From: Bryobacterales bacterium
Lineage (GTDB): Bacteria > Acidobacteriota > Terriglobia > Bryobacterales > UBA6623
Assembly (NCBI GenBank): GCA_026713545.1
Contig: JAPOOG010000122.1
Location: 1-47,825 of the forward strand
Reading direction: 5' to 3'
DNA: 47,825 nucleotides
Under the pieces are notes generated by a model, which ran no database searches, was not told where the DNA came from, and saw only the letters and a list, made by a program, of their open reading frames with translations. Positions 1 through 8,041 of this stretch are shown piece after piece (position 1 is the first letter of the stretch; each line of letters opens with the position of its first letter). The position numbers and the translations under genes are program-made.

Positions 1-166
1 AGGTGAAGTGCGTGCGAGGGCCGTCAGGACGAGGCGCGAGCCGCTTGGCGCGCACAGGCGTACCTGACAGTACGTCGAGCACGGCAAGCAAGCGCAACGA
101 AGTCATGGCGGTCGTATCGCGTGCTTCGACCTTCGGGTGGTGAGAAATGCAGGTCAGTTCACTTCG
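1..166. other. Structured noncoding segment at left edge
   Basis: No gene starts and ends here. The segment can fold in several places: GAAGTG (5-10) can pair with CACTTC (160-165), CGTAC (59-63) with GTACG (70-74) around a 6-nt loop, and ACC-TTCG-GGT (129-138) is a UUCG-type tetraloop hairpin. It ends directly at the stop codon of the enolase-family gene. Reading frames are open on both strands for much of it, which reflects high GC rather than a convincing protein. It resembles the kind of repeated intergenic element that bounds contigs, but copy number cannot be seen here. Confidence 0.35.
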
Positions 167-1471
167 TTACGGACGCACCACCGATCCGTCCATGCCGCGG
201 ACAGTCGTCCAATCCGCATTGCGGTGATCGTCCACCAGTGGGTACTTCGCGGCGATCTGCTCGTTGAGATCGATTCCCAATCCCGGCTTGTCGCTGCCGT
301 AGAGGTAGCCGCCGCGAATCCGAGCGGCGCCGGGCATCATTTCGTGGACCTCCTCGGGGAAGTCGTTTTCTTCCTGAATGCCGAAGCTAGGGATCGTCAG
401 GTCGACGTGGTAGGCAATGAGCTGATTGATCGGGTCGTTCTCGCCGCCCTCCTGGAATGCCGTCCGCACGCCGAACTGCTCGCACAACGCGGCGATCTTC
501 TTCGCCTGCGTAATCCCGCCGATCATCCCCACCCGGCCCCGGAAGAAATCGATCAGCCGATTCGCGATCAGCGGGCGCCATTCATGCGGATGCGTGAACA
601 ACTCGCCCATCGCCATGGGCGTCGTCGTCAGGCCGCGAATCTGCTTGTAATAGTCGATTTGCTCGGGCGGAAGGATATCCTCGACAAAAAACATGCGAAC
701 CGGCTCGAAGCGCTTCGCTAATTCGAGCGCCCCCCAGCCGGTGAGATGCTCGTGGACGTCGTGCAGAAGCTTGACTTCCCAGCCGAGCTTGTCCCTCAGG
801 TGTCTGAAGAGCTTCGGGATCGTGTCGATGTACGTCTCCTCATCGAACGCTTTGCCGCTGAAACCCGTCTCCGGGCGGCTGCCTTCCCCCGGCGGGATAA
901 AACCGCCGCCGCCATACCCGCCCATCTGGACGCGGACGTGCCGGAATCCCTTCTCCATCCAACTCCGCGCACTCTCGACGCAGGCGTCGAACGTCGGGCC
1001 GCCGGCATGCGCGTAGAGAGGAACGGCTTCGCGGGCCTTGCCGCCGAGCAGTTGATAAACCGGCATGTTGGCGCGTTTGCCCTTGATGTCCCATAGCGCG
1101 GAATCGAGCGCTGCCTGGATCACGTTCGTGATCGGCCCGTTTCGCCAGTACGAACGGACGTGGTTTGACTGCCAAAGATCCTCGATGCGATCCGGGTCTT
1201 TGCCGATCCAGAACGGCCGCATGTGCTTTTCGAGCGCCGCCTTCGCCGCCCAGGCCAGATAGCGGTTGTTGGCCGAACCGATCCCGTAGAGCCCCGGCTC
1301 GTTCGTAAGCACCTTGATGAACACCCAGGAATAGTACGGACGGGGGCTGACGCCGATGACCTTGATGTCCGTGATCTTCAACGGTGGCAGTCCGCGCGTC
1401 GCCTGCGCATACAGTTCCGACGCCCACCAGGGCGCGGCCAGCAACCCTCCCAGCAAATCTCTCCGTCGCAT
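167..1471 (-). CDS. Tat-exported mannonate dehydratase-like enolase superfamily protein
   Basis: A 434-residue enolase-superfamily (mandelate racemase/muconate lactonizing type) protein most like the ManD/RspA subgroup, which dehydrates sugar acids such as D-mannonate. Residues 1-23 look like a Tat signal (RRRDLLGG, then a hydrophobic stretch and an Ala-rich cleavage region), so the protein is probably exported, which is unusual because most family members are cytosolic. The barrel carries the ManD-style Asp-x-x-His motif (D238, H240 in LHDVHEHL), E264 (VEDILPPE) and E290 (MGELF), matching the expected metal ligands and acid/base residues. The start was chosen at an ATG preceded by GGAGGG seven bases upstream; a longer open frame to 1549 lacks these signals. 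The substrate is not determined by the sequence, and acid sugars other than mannonate are possible. Confidence 0.8.
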   Translation of the reverse strand: MRRRDLLGGLLAAPWWASELYAQATRGLPPLKITDIKVIGVSPRPYYSWVFIKVLTNEPGLYGIGSANNRYLAWAAKAALEKHMRPFWIGKDPDRIEDLWQSNHVRSYWRNGPITNVIQAALDSALWDIKGKRANMPVYQLLGGKAREAVPLYAHAGGPTFDACVESARSWMEKGFRHVRVQMGGYGGGGFIPPGEGSRPETGFSGKAFDEETYIDTIPKLFRHLRDKLGWEVKLLHDVHEHLTGWGALELAKRFEPVRMFFVEDILPPEQIDYYKQIRGLTTTPMAMGELFTHPHEWRPLIANRLIDFFRGRVGMIGGITQAKKIAALCEQFGVRTAFQEGGENDPINQLIAYHVDLTIPSFGIQEENDFPEEVHEMMPGAARIRGGYLYGSDKPGLGIDLNEQIAAKYPLVDDHRNADWTTVRGMDGSVVRP

Positions 1472-1557
1472 TGCGGTCCCTCCGAACAGGCTGAGCGGAA
1501 TAAGGGCCATCCTACCAGCTTGCCTATAATGGGTGGTTACTCGGGCCAAGAGGCGGC

Positions 1558-1824
1558 ATGCCCATCAGCGAAGATCTGCTAAGCATTCTGTGTTGTCCTC
1601 GCACGAAGGTGCCCGTGCAGATGCTGTCCGCGGATCGACTTGCGGCGTTGAACGCCAGGATCGATCAGGGCGGAGTGACCTATCAGGGCGGCGAACCCGT
1701 CGAGAAGCCGCTGCAGGAAGGGCTGATCACCGAGGACGGTGAAACCGTCTACCGCATTGATGACAGCATCCCGGTCATGCTTGTCGATCAGGCCATCCCC
1801 GGCCATTTTGCGAGTTTGCCGTAG
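1558..1824 (+). CDS. Trm112-like (UPF0434/YcaR) small protein
   Basis: An 88-residue protein of the Trm112/YcaR type. The N-terminus has the family hallmark LLSILCCPRTK followed by the usual VY-RIDDSIPVML block near the C-terminus. Eukaryotic and archaeal relatives are zinc-binding activators of methyltransferases; the bacterial form is small and its role is poorly defined. Only the first cysteine cluster (residues 12-13) is present, so a full zinc ribbon is unlikely. AGAGG lies just upstream of the ATG. The gene starts 86 bp from the divergent enolase-family gene, so the two promoters must share that short gap. Confidence 0.85.
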   Translation: MPISEDLLSILCCPRTKVPVQMLSADRLAALNARIDQGGVTYQGGEPVEKPLQEGLITEDGETVYRIDDSIPVMLVDQAIPGHFASLP

Positions 1825-1949
1825 CACCGACGGACGCGGGGACGCGTTCCGACGCTATGCCAGTCTCAATGCCAGCCGCCCCATCAGAGGTCTCTGCCTG
1901 ATTTGGGACAACCTGTTCAGGTTCCACATATAGATCACCGGCATCTCAT

Positions 1950-2400
1950 TCAGGGAGTCAGTTCCGTTTGGAGATCTGGACGCTGCCGGCACAGATCCTC
2001 CCTCTTGTCACGCATCGACATCAACTCGACCTCCTGCTCGCAGTGCCGCGACGCATAGTTCTGTACCTGCTGTTGTTGCCCTCTCAAGGATTCCAGACTG
2101 GAAATATTCCGACGCAGCCGATCCTTGTCTTCGGCCAACTCCTTGATCTGTTGACGCAGCGTTGCGACCTCTCGATCGATGTCCGCAATCTTCCGTTTCA
2201 GATCAGCGATCGGTCTGAGCTATTCGCAGCCGGCGGCGATCAGCTATTTGTTGCGGATGGCAAAACTGGTCATAGGTTGGTTTCGCGATGCTCAGCGTGC
2301 GAGAGCATTCGTTCTCTTCCGACACCGGGAACTTGACGGTCTCTCCCATCGCCGGCTCGCTACACAGCTATCTGGGCGAGACTACAGCCTTCTCGGAGTG
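1950..2400 (-). pseudogene. Decayed 3' end of a DUF4139 (MuiA-like) gene
   Basis: The minus strand here carries the remains of a protein C-terminus. From about 2340 to 2215 one frame reads a short beta-rich stretch (TVKFPVSEENE then RTLSIAKPTYDQF), then hits stops. A second frame (about 2220 to 1953) reads a charged coiled coil (IADLKRKIADIDREV, then QQIKELAEDKDRLRRNI) ending in TGA at 1950-1952. The order matches the C-terminal end of DUF4139/mucoidy-inhibitor-A-like proteins as I remember them. At least one frameshift and two in-frame stops (near 2225 and 2370) break it and no start codon is available. The upstream part of the gene is absent, replaced by the AAA ATPase gene. Confidence 0.5.
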
Positions 2401-2430
2401 TTTGGCGGCGCTGCAACTGAACCGCCGGCG

Positions 2431-3033
2431 TTACTGAATCGTGCTCGCTCCCTGAATGCCTTGATCGGTGGGTATCAGGTTGCGGTTGATATGGCGGTCC
2501 AGGTTGATCACGTAGGTCTCCGCCGCACCGATCAAGACCGGGGAATGCGTGGCCGCAACGATCCGGAAATCCTTCTGGTCAACCAGTTCCTTCAGCATCT
2601 TGAGAGTGCGCCGCTGATTCGACGCCGACAAGGCCATTTCCGGCTCGTCGAGCAGGAGAACCGTACCAGTCGGCAATGTCGGAAACAAGTCCTTGAACAT
2701 CGAGAGCATCACCTGCCCATGACTGGCGGTGTCGATGAATTCCCGCATTGCCGGGTCATCTTTGAACATCTCGGACTGCATGCGGGGATTATGCAGTTCA
2801 GCATCGAACAGCAAGACCTTGGGCCAGTCCAATCCCTCCGGCTTGTCTAGCCGATAGGAGAACCCTTCTACGTTCTCTGCCCTGAGCGCGCGGTAGATCG
2901 AGTGCAGCAGCGTCGATTTGCCGGAACCATTCTCGCCTTCCAGCATGATCAATGGATGGCTCAGGTCGACGATCATCGGCATATGAAAATCGAGACCCAT
3001 GAAAACGGGGTGGCTGAGAATCTTGAGAAACAT
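2431..3033 (-). CDS. Small AAA/ABC-type ATP-binding protein
   Basis: A 200-residue single-domain ATPase. It has a Walker A motif (GENGSGKST, about residue 34), a Walker B with catalytic glutamate (VLLLDEPE, about residue 126) and a switch histidine (AATHSP, about residue 163), the arrangement of ABC/SMC-like AAA ATPases that act on nucleic acids or as sensor ATPases. No membrane segment or partner permease is adjacent, so transport is unlikely. Start chosen at ATG 3033 because the frame further upstream looks non-coding. Its stop lies next to the remnant of a DUF4139 gene, so it may be a survivor of, or an insertion into, a rearranged locus. Function unknown. Confidence 0.7.
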   Translation of the reverse strand: MFLKILSHPVFMGLDFHMPMIVDLSHPLIMLEGENGSGKSTLLHSIYRALRAENVEGFSYRLDKPEGLDWPKVLLFDAELHNPRMQSEMFKDDPAMREFIDTASHGQVMLSMFKDLFPTLPTGTVLLLDEPEMALSASNQRRTLKMLKELVDQKDFRIVAATHSPVLIGAAETYVINLDRHINRNLIPTDQGIQGASTIQ

Positions 3034-3119
3034 GGCTTCAGAATCCGGTGATCGTCTGGCTCTGACCCAAGCATAGCAAGCAGGAAGTACCGAAGGCTCC
3101 GCTTTCGCCTTGGAGAGCC

Positions 3120-4505
3120 TTACTTCGCCGCCCGCACCCTGAGCCGCACTCTGGACTCCCAATCAATCTCCGTACTACCTTCCTGCGGACGGTTATCGAT
3201 CACCAGGATGCCGCCCTTGCCGGCCTGTTGGTAACGGGCTCGCGATCTGTTCACACGAACCTCGTAGGAGCGGCCCTCCTCGAGACCCACGACATAGATG
3301 GCCTTTCCCTCGGGGACGACTCGATCGAACGAAAGCGGCGGCTTACCGAAAAGCATCGCCCCGCCCGGAAACACCAGAGGAGCCTGCTTCTCTGTCGGCT
3401 CGATCACGTGTTCCTCGCCGTCGGCCACGATCAGTAGTCGGCCGTCGAAGTATCCGGCCCACAGGTCTTCTTCCTGCCAACCCATACGCGCGTAGACACG
3501 GCCTTCGAACTCGTCATGAAACACCAGCGGCGCGGAGAAGTAACTCAGTCCCGGCAGGTACGGGTTCACCCACAGAAACTCGTATACGGCTCCGAGAGGC
3601 GTGTACAACGTGTATGCGTCATGCCGCACCCAGCCTTGTAGAAACTGATAATCAGAGAGCGTGTTCTCGTAGGCGACGAAGACCATCGCGGCAACCCGAT
3701 TCAATGTTCCTTCGATGACTGCCGCAGACCTGTCGGTCTCCGCGGGTAAACGAAATATGCCTTCCTCTGTGCGGTGGGGGCGTGGCAACACCCTCAGCAT
3801 CAACCGCAATGGAAGAGCCCGAAAGATATCTGATGCTTGGCCCCATATCTCGATCTCGAAGTTGTGGCGCGCCACGTGGGAAAGCTCCGCCAACGCTACC
3901 AGCTCCGCGCTTGTTTGGAGCAACTCGCCTTTTTTAATCAGCGGCAGCAGACGTGCTTCCCAATGGTCTTTCATCAATGTCTGGAGAACGCGTTCATACC
4001 CAACGTGGTCTTCCCCGACCGCGACAAGCGCCATGACGACGCTCCGCACCCTCTTAAGACCGATTTCGTTCTCGCGGGAAAGACCTTCTGCGGCTGTGAA
4101 GAGCGCCTGGGCCAAGCTCCCCTTTTGCTCGTCCGACAGCAGTTCGTGGCACCAATCAAAGACCACCGCTCCCAGACGCAGATGGTCAGGCTTCTCGAAC
4201 CCTCCCGAATCCTCCTCGCCGACAGCCCAGACAATCGCCTTCCGGCCTGATTTCTCATCACCTGTAACTTGAAACAGCAACGCTTGCAGCAGGGGCTCCT
4301 CGGGAAACACGACGTCCGCCTGGACGAGTCTTTGGAGATTCCGCCAACGCTCGGACTGCCGCTCGACGTCCTTCCGCAGCCGATTCAGCCGCCGCCCTTC
4401 CAGCCAGAGCCGCGGATGAGGCGTGTAGACCTTGTAGTCCACCTGCGCGAGGAGCAGAGAAGAGAAGAGCAGGCCAAGTGTCGCAATACAGAGGAGCCGC
4501 TTCAT
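3120..4505 (-). CDS. Secreted protein of unknown function (heparinase II/III-like N-terminus)
   Basis: A protein of about 461 residues beginning with a clear Sec signal peptide (MKRLLCIATLGLLFSSLLLAQ). The mature N-terminus (HPRLWLEGRRLNRLRKDVE) resembles the opening of the alpha/alpha toroid of heparinase II/III- and alginate-lyase-like proteins. It is followed by a long helical region to about residue 290, then an aromatic, beta-rich C-terminal half. This suggests a polysaccharide-related exported protein, but I see no catalytic motif that I can name. The ATG at 4505 has only a GAGG immediately before it; a TTG two codons upstream (4511) is an alternative start. It reads away from the L,D-transpeptidase gene in the same direction, 36 bp downstream. 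Confidence 0.65.
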   Translation of the reverse strand: MKRLLCIATLGLLFSSLLLAQVDYKVYTPHPRLWLEGRRLNRLRKDVERQSERWRNLQRLVQADVVFPEEPLLQALLFQVTGDEKSGRKAIVWAVGEEDSGGFEKPDHLRLGAVVFDWCHELLSDEQKGSLAQALFTAAEGLSRENEIGLKRVRSVVMALVAVGEDHVGYERVLQTLMKDHWEARLLPLIKKGELLQTSAELVALAELSHVARHNFEIEIWGQASDIFRALPLRLMLRVLPRPHRTEEGIFRLPAETDRSAAVIEGTLNRVAAMVFVAYENTLSDYQFLQGWVRHDAYTLYTPLGAVYEFLWVNPYLPGLSYFSAPLVFHDEFEGRVYARMGWQEEDLWAGYFDGRLLIVADGEEHVIEPTEKQAPLVFPGGAMLFGKPPLSFDRVVPEGKAIYVVGLEEGRSYEVRVNRSRARYQQAGKGGILVIDNRPQEGSTEIDWESRVRLRVRAAK

Positions 4506-4541
4506 CCTCAAGCTATTGTACGAATGGCGCTCCCAGGCCGA

Positions 4542-5462
4542 CTAAATACTATCCGCTGCTTCGGACACCTCCGAGGCGATCTCCGTTGCCGAGACGTGCG
4601 CAGACTCATCGTCCATCGCGGGATGGGGAAAGTCGTTTTCGTCGAGCACGCCCCGCTCATGACCGAGCACGATCCGGGCGCCATGCGAGAGGTATGCGAG
4701 CTCCATCCATGGCGGGTCCTCTTGATAGTCGTAACCGCCCATGACCCACACCGGCGTGCCCTGCTTTTCGACCTTCCAACCGCGCGGACCGAGTTCCCAT
4801 TGGTCGCCCCACCCATACAGCCACTGCGCGTCGCGGCCCAACAAACGGACGCAGCCATGACTCGCCGGATACCCCGGCAACTCGTACTGATGGAACGCGA
4901 TGCCATCGCGATTGATGAAGTTGAAGACCCATGGCAGGAACCAGTCACGGTTCACCGTGCTGCGCCGGCCTTTCGATTTCCAATTGAGGTGAAAGTGTCC
5001 CGAGGGGGTCGGCCGCTGCTCGCCGCCGGAGCTTACCGGGCCCCAATGAACCAGCTTGCCTCTCTCGTAGGCTCCAAAGGCTTGCACCCGTTGATGAACG
5101 ACCAGCAATTTCTCGCGCAGACCCGCCCACTTCGATACGCTCGGCATCGGGCTGTAGTCCAGTTCACGCAGGTCCCAGCGGTCTGGAACCACGATCGAAC
5201 CCATCTTCACCAGGTTCTTCACGTCGGCGCGATTGAGTTTTTCGAGAATCGCGAGTTGCGCCGGCGTGAATTGACAGTGCAATTGCTCCGGATCATCCGA
5301 AACCGCTTGCAACTGAAAACGCACCGGTCGTTCCAGATCTTCGCCGAGAACCAACGGCCCCGCAGCCAGGGTGGACGCCGTCCAGAGCCAACAGAGCAAT
5401 CCCGCCGTGCTCAGCGCGGGCGTCTTCCTGAGGTGACCGGCCGGTCCACTCCGAACGCACAT
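4542..5462 (-). CDS. L,D-transpeptidase (YkuD family)
   Basis: A 306-residue exported protein. An N-terminal hydrophobic segment (about residues 18-34) is followed by a linker and the YkuD catalytic domain, with H191 and the active-site motif SHGCVRL (H202, nucleophile C204, R206). Such enzymes cross-link peptidoglycan stems 3-3 or attach lipoproteins to the wall. The start is supported by an excellent GGAGG six bases before ATG 5462; the open frame continues about 920 bp further upstream but there it overlaps the aldo/keto reductase on the other strand and is an artefact. The acidic C-terminal tail after residue 250 lies outside the catalytic fold. It probably shares a transcript with the secreted protein gene downstream. 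Confidence 0.85.
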   Translation of the reverse strand: MCVRSGPAGHLRKTPALSTAGLLCWLWTASTLAAGPLVLGEDLERPVRFQLQAVSDDPEQLHCQFTPAQLAILEKLNRADVKNLVKMGSIVVPDRWDLRELDYSPMPSVSKWAGLREKLLVVHQRVQAFGAYERGKLVHWGPVSSGGEQRPTPSGHFHLNWKSKGRRSTVNRDWFLPWVFNFINRDGIAFHQYELPGYPASHGCVRLLGRDAQWLYGWGDQWELGPRGWKVEKQGTPVWVMGGYDYQEDPPWMELAYLSHGARIVLGHERGVLDENDFPHPAMDDESAHVSATEIASEVSEAADSI

Positions 5463-5729
5463 GATTTTCCTCCTCGAGTCCAATCGTGCAAGTCCGGGGC
5501 CAAAGTCATTCCAGCAGTGCTCTGCGTCTGCCTGCCTCCACGCTTCCTCTTCGGAAGTGCTTCTGTTACTGGAGTTTTCCGCCCCATAATAAGATTTCGA
5601 GGTAGGAGCGGCCGAGAGTGCTCCGGCCCGCGGAAACGTGTAGATTTTTCGCGGCGGGGCAGTTTCTACGCGCCGGCCGGCAACCCGGAATGATATAGAA
5701 TGGGGATGCCTTTCTCTGGGAGTGACAAC

Positions 5730-6752
5730 ATGACAAACGATGGTTCTCGGCGCGATTTCTTCCGCGGTCTCTTTGGCACGGCCGTCACGGCAGCCATGGC
5801 TCAGAACGTGCTGGCGCAGCGCTCCAGCGGCGACGGCATCCCGACTGCCCGACTCGGACGCACCAACGAGCAGGTTTCGATCATCTGCCTCGGTGGTTGG
5901 CACATCGGAGCCGTACAGGACAAGAAGGAAGCTCACCGCATCATGCATCGCGCGATCGATGAAGGAGTCAACTTCTTCGACAACGCCTGGGACTACCACG
6001 ACGGCGGCTCCGAGGAATTGATGGGCGAGGCCCTCGCCTCCGGCGGACGCCGCAAGAAGGTCTTTGTGATGACCAAGAATTGCGAGCGCGGATACGGGGG
6101 CAGCAAGCGCAACCTCGAAGATAGTCTCCGCCGCTTGAGAACCGACTACATCGACCTCTGGCAGTTCCACGAAATCAACTACGACAATGATCCCGATTGG
6201 GTCTTCGACAAAGGAGGTCTCAAAGCGGCCCTGGAGGCGAAAAAGGAAGGCAAAGTCCGATACATTGGTTTCACTGGCCATAAGGATCCGCGCATCCACC
6301 TCAAGATGCTCGCGAAGCCCTATGACTGGGACACCTCCCAGATGCCCATCAACATCATGGACGCCCACTTCCGCAGCTTCCAAAAGGAAGTGGTGCCGGT
6401 CTGCCTGAACAAGAATGTAGGCGTCATCGGCATGAAGAGCCTGGGGGGCTCGCCGACTTCACCCCAAGGCCGCATACCCGGCAAGACGAAGATCAGCGCT
6501 GAGCAGTGCATCCGCTACGCGCTCAGCTTGCCGATAGCGAGCCTCTGCGTGGGCATCCGCTCCATGAAAGACCTCGAACAGGACGTCGGCATCGCGCGGG
6601 GTTTTCAGGCGCTCTCCGACAGCGACAAAGAGCAGCTCATTCAGATGGCGGCCGCCGAGGGAGGGGACGGCCGTCACGAGATGTTCAAGTCAACCAACCA
6701 CTTCGATGGGCCGCATCATCGACTGCAGCACGGCTTCGCCCTCGACGTTTGA
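5730..6752 (+). CDS. Tat-exported aldo/keto reductase
   Basis: A 340-residue aldo/keto reductase with a Tat signal (SRRDFFRGLF then TAVTAAMAQNVLAQ). After it comes the TIM barrel: LGRTNEQVSIICLGGW strand, the D/Y active-site region (FFDNAWDYHDGG, with the usual catalytic Asp and Tyr), the K in VMTKNCE, and the WQFHE strand with the catalytic-pocket His. The C-terminal helix differs from the cofactor clamp of short AKRs, and no 4Fe-4S cysteine motif is present. Export of a nicotinamide-dependent fold needs Tat-mediated folding with bound cofactor; substrate unknown. Start at 5730 is preferred because GGGAGTG precedes it by about six bases and it places the twin arginines near the N-terminus; ATG 5700 is the alternative. 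Divergent from the L,D-transpeptidase. Confidence 0.85.
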   Translation: MTNDGSRRDFFRGLFGTAVTAAMAQNVLAQRSSGDGIPTARLGRTNEQVSIICLGGWHIGAVQDKKEAHRIMHRAIDEGVNFFDNAWDYHDGGSEELMGEALASGGRRKKVFVMTKNCERGYGGSKRNLEDSLRRLRTDYIDLWQFHEINYDNDPDWVFDKGGLKAALEAKKEGKVRYIGFTGHKDPRIHLKMLAKPYDWDTSQMPINIMDAHFRSFQKEVVPVCLNKNVGVIGMKSLGGSPTSPQGRIPGKTKISAEQCIRYALSLPIASLCVGIRSMKDLEQDVGIARGFQALSDSDKEQLIQMAAAEGGDGRHEMFKSTNHFDGPHHRLQHGFALDV

Positions 6753-6772
6753 TACCCGGACGCGGGCGGCGA

Positions 6773-7015
6773 TCACTTGGGCTGGCGGTTGTGAGCCCGG
6801 CATTTGCCCAGGCCCTGTTTCGACTCCATCTCGCCCACCCACCGCAGGAACCGCCACAGTTCGCGCTGCCGGGTCCACATGAAGTTCCAAAACCGGCCAA
6901 AGTCCACTGTATCCGCCGGCCAACCCCAGTACGTCTCAATGCGCCAACGGAGATAAGGGCTGGCCCAAGGACGAAAGCGATGTCCTCGTGTCGCTTTCCA
7001 GAGGAATCGGACCAT
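6773..7015 (-). CDS. Small Trp/Arg-rich conserved-looking protein
   Basis: An 80-residue basic protein with nine tryptophans and many arginines in its first 60 residues (starts MVRFLWKATRGHR). There is no signal peptide or clear membrane helix; amphipathic helices with Trp and Arg would suit peripheral membrane or nucleic-acid contact. It lies 28 bp downstream of the VWFA gene, same strand, so probably a third cistron of that operon. No strong ribosome site is visible before the ATG, consistent with coupling to the upstream gene. I have an impression of similar short proteins in acidobacterial genomes but cannot confirm it. Function unknown. Confidence 0.55.
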   Translation of the reverse strand: MVRFLWKATRGHRFRPWASPYLRWRIETYWGWPADTVDFGRFWNFMWTRQRELWRFLRWVGEMESKQGLGKCRAHNRQPK

Positions 7016-7043
7016 CGCCGCTGCTTCGGTGAAACGCAAGGAG

Positions 7044-7982
7044 CTACTGGCTGTAGTAGCCGGGACGATGCCGGACTTTGTACCGTTTGGCATTGCCGGT
7101 CAACTCGACTCGCACACGTCGGAATCCTGGTTGAGCGGACGCCTGCGGCGTGTAGGCCAGGATGTATTGGCTTCGGATATCCCGCGCGACCTGCTGCGTG
7201 ATGGCGTGGACTTCGTCGACGCTCGCCGGGAAGTACGCCGCGCCGCCCGTTGCTCGCACGATGTGGCGAATCGCCCGGTTGGCCCGCTTCGCCTCTCGGC
7301 GGTCTTCTTCGCTCATCAGGCCGACGGCGTAAATCACGGTCTCGGTTTCCTGCAATCGCCGCACGAGCCGCTCCAAGGTGGTGCGGCTGGCATTGTCCGC
7401 GCCGTCGGTGACGATCAGCAGGACTTGCTTGTCCCGCTCGGCATCTTGTTCCAGATAGTCCAGCGACATGCTCACCGAGTCGTAGAGCGCCGTTCCGCCG
7501 CGGGAATCGATTCGCTGCAAGCCATCCTGCAAGCGGGGAAGATCGGAAGTGAAAGGAGTATCGAGGAAGGCTTCGTCATTGAAGTTGACGATGAACACCT
7601 CGTCTTGAGGGTTCGACGCCTTCACGAAGTCCAACGCGGACGCGTTCACTTGGCGGCGTTTGTCGCGCATGCTGCCGCTGTTGTCGACCAGAATACCCAG
7701 TGAAACCGGGACGTCTTCGCGCCGGAAAATTCGCAGTGTTTGCGAAACGTCTTCCTCGAAAACTCGGAAGCTGTCCTCTTTGAGATCGGTGATCAGCCGG
7801 TTATCCCTATCGAGCACGGTCGTGTGGAGAACAACGAGCCTCGTCTCTGCACGAATAATGAGGCCGGTATCGGAATCGTTGCGGATCGCCTTGGAGTCCG
7901 TCTGCGAACTCAGCGGCGCGCCCGTAGCACTGAGACAAACCACAACGGCGAGCGAACGTACCGCCCTGAACCGGAGATTCAT
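7044..7982 (-). CDS. Exported VWFA-domain protein (acidobacterial type), second copy
   Basis: A 312-residue exported protein: signal peptide, then a short beta-rich domain (ETRLVVLHTTVLDRDNRLI, DLKEDSFRVFEED), then a von Willebrand factor A domain with a complete MIDAS: DNSGSMR (DxSxS), the GGTALYD threonine and VTDGADN aspartate. VWA MIDAS sites bind a divalent metal and mediate protein contacts. The start at ATG 7982 gives a normal signal peptide; upstream frame overlaps the neighbouring VWFA gene. It is a diverged duplicate of the upstream gene (8042-9043), separated by 59 bp, and both end in the same GYY tail (RPGYYSQ versus RQGYYAPTR). Exact role unknown. Confidence 0.85.
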   Translation of the reverse strand: MNLRFRAVRSLAVVVCLSATGAPLSSQTDSKAIRNDSDTGLIIRAETRLVVLHTTVLDRDNRLITDLKEDSFRVFEEDVSQTLRIFRREDVPVSLGILVDNSGSMRDKRRQVNASALDFVKASNPQDEVFIVNFNDEAFLDTPFTSDLPRLQDGLQRIDSRGGTALYDSVSMSLDYLEQDAERDKQVLLIVTDGADNASRTTLERLVRRLQETETVIYAVGLMSEEDRREAKRANRAIRHIVRATGGAAYFPASVDEVHAITQQVARDIRSQYILAYTPQASAQPGFRRVRVELTGNAKRYKVRHRPGYYSQ

Positions 7983-8041
7983 TCTTGATGGATGCCTTTC
8001 TTGCCGGCTGAATACCGTATTGAGCCCCAGCCACGGGGCGT

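Noticed and set aside
4269-5693. 474-aa plus-strand open frame
   Set aside because: Antisense to the secreted protein and the L,D-transpeptidase; composition is a shadow of high-GC codon bias, no family motif and no ribosome site.
5463-6383. Upstream extension of the L,D-transpeptidase frame
   Set aside because: It overlaps the aldo/keto reductase on the opposite strand, and a strong GGAGG marks the start at 5462.
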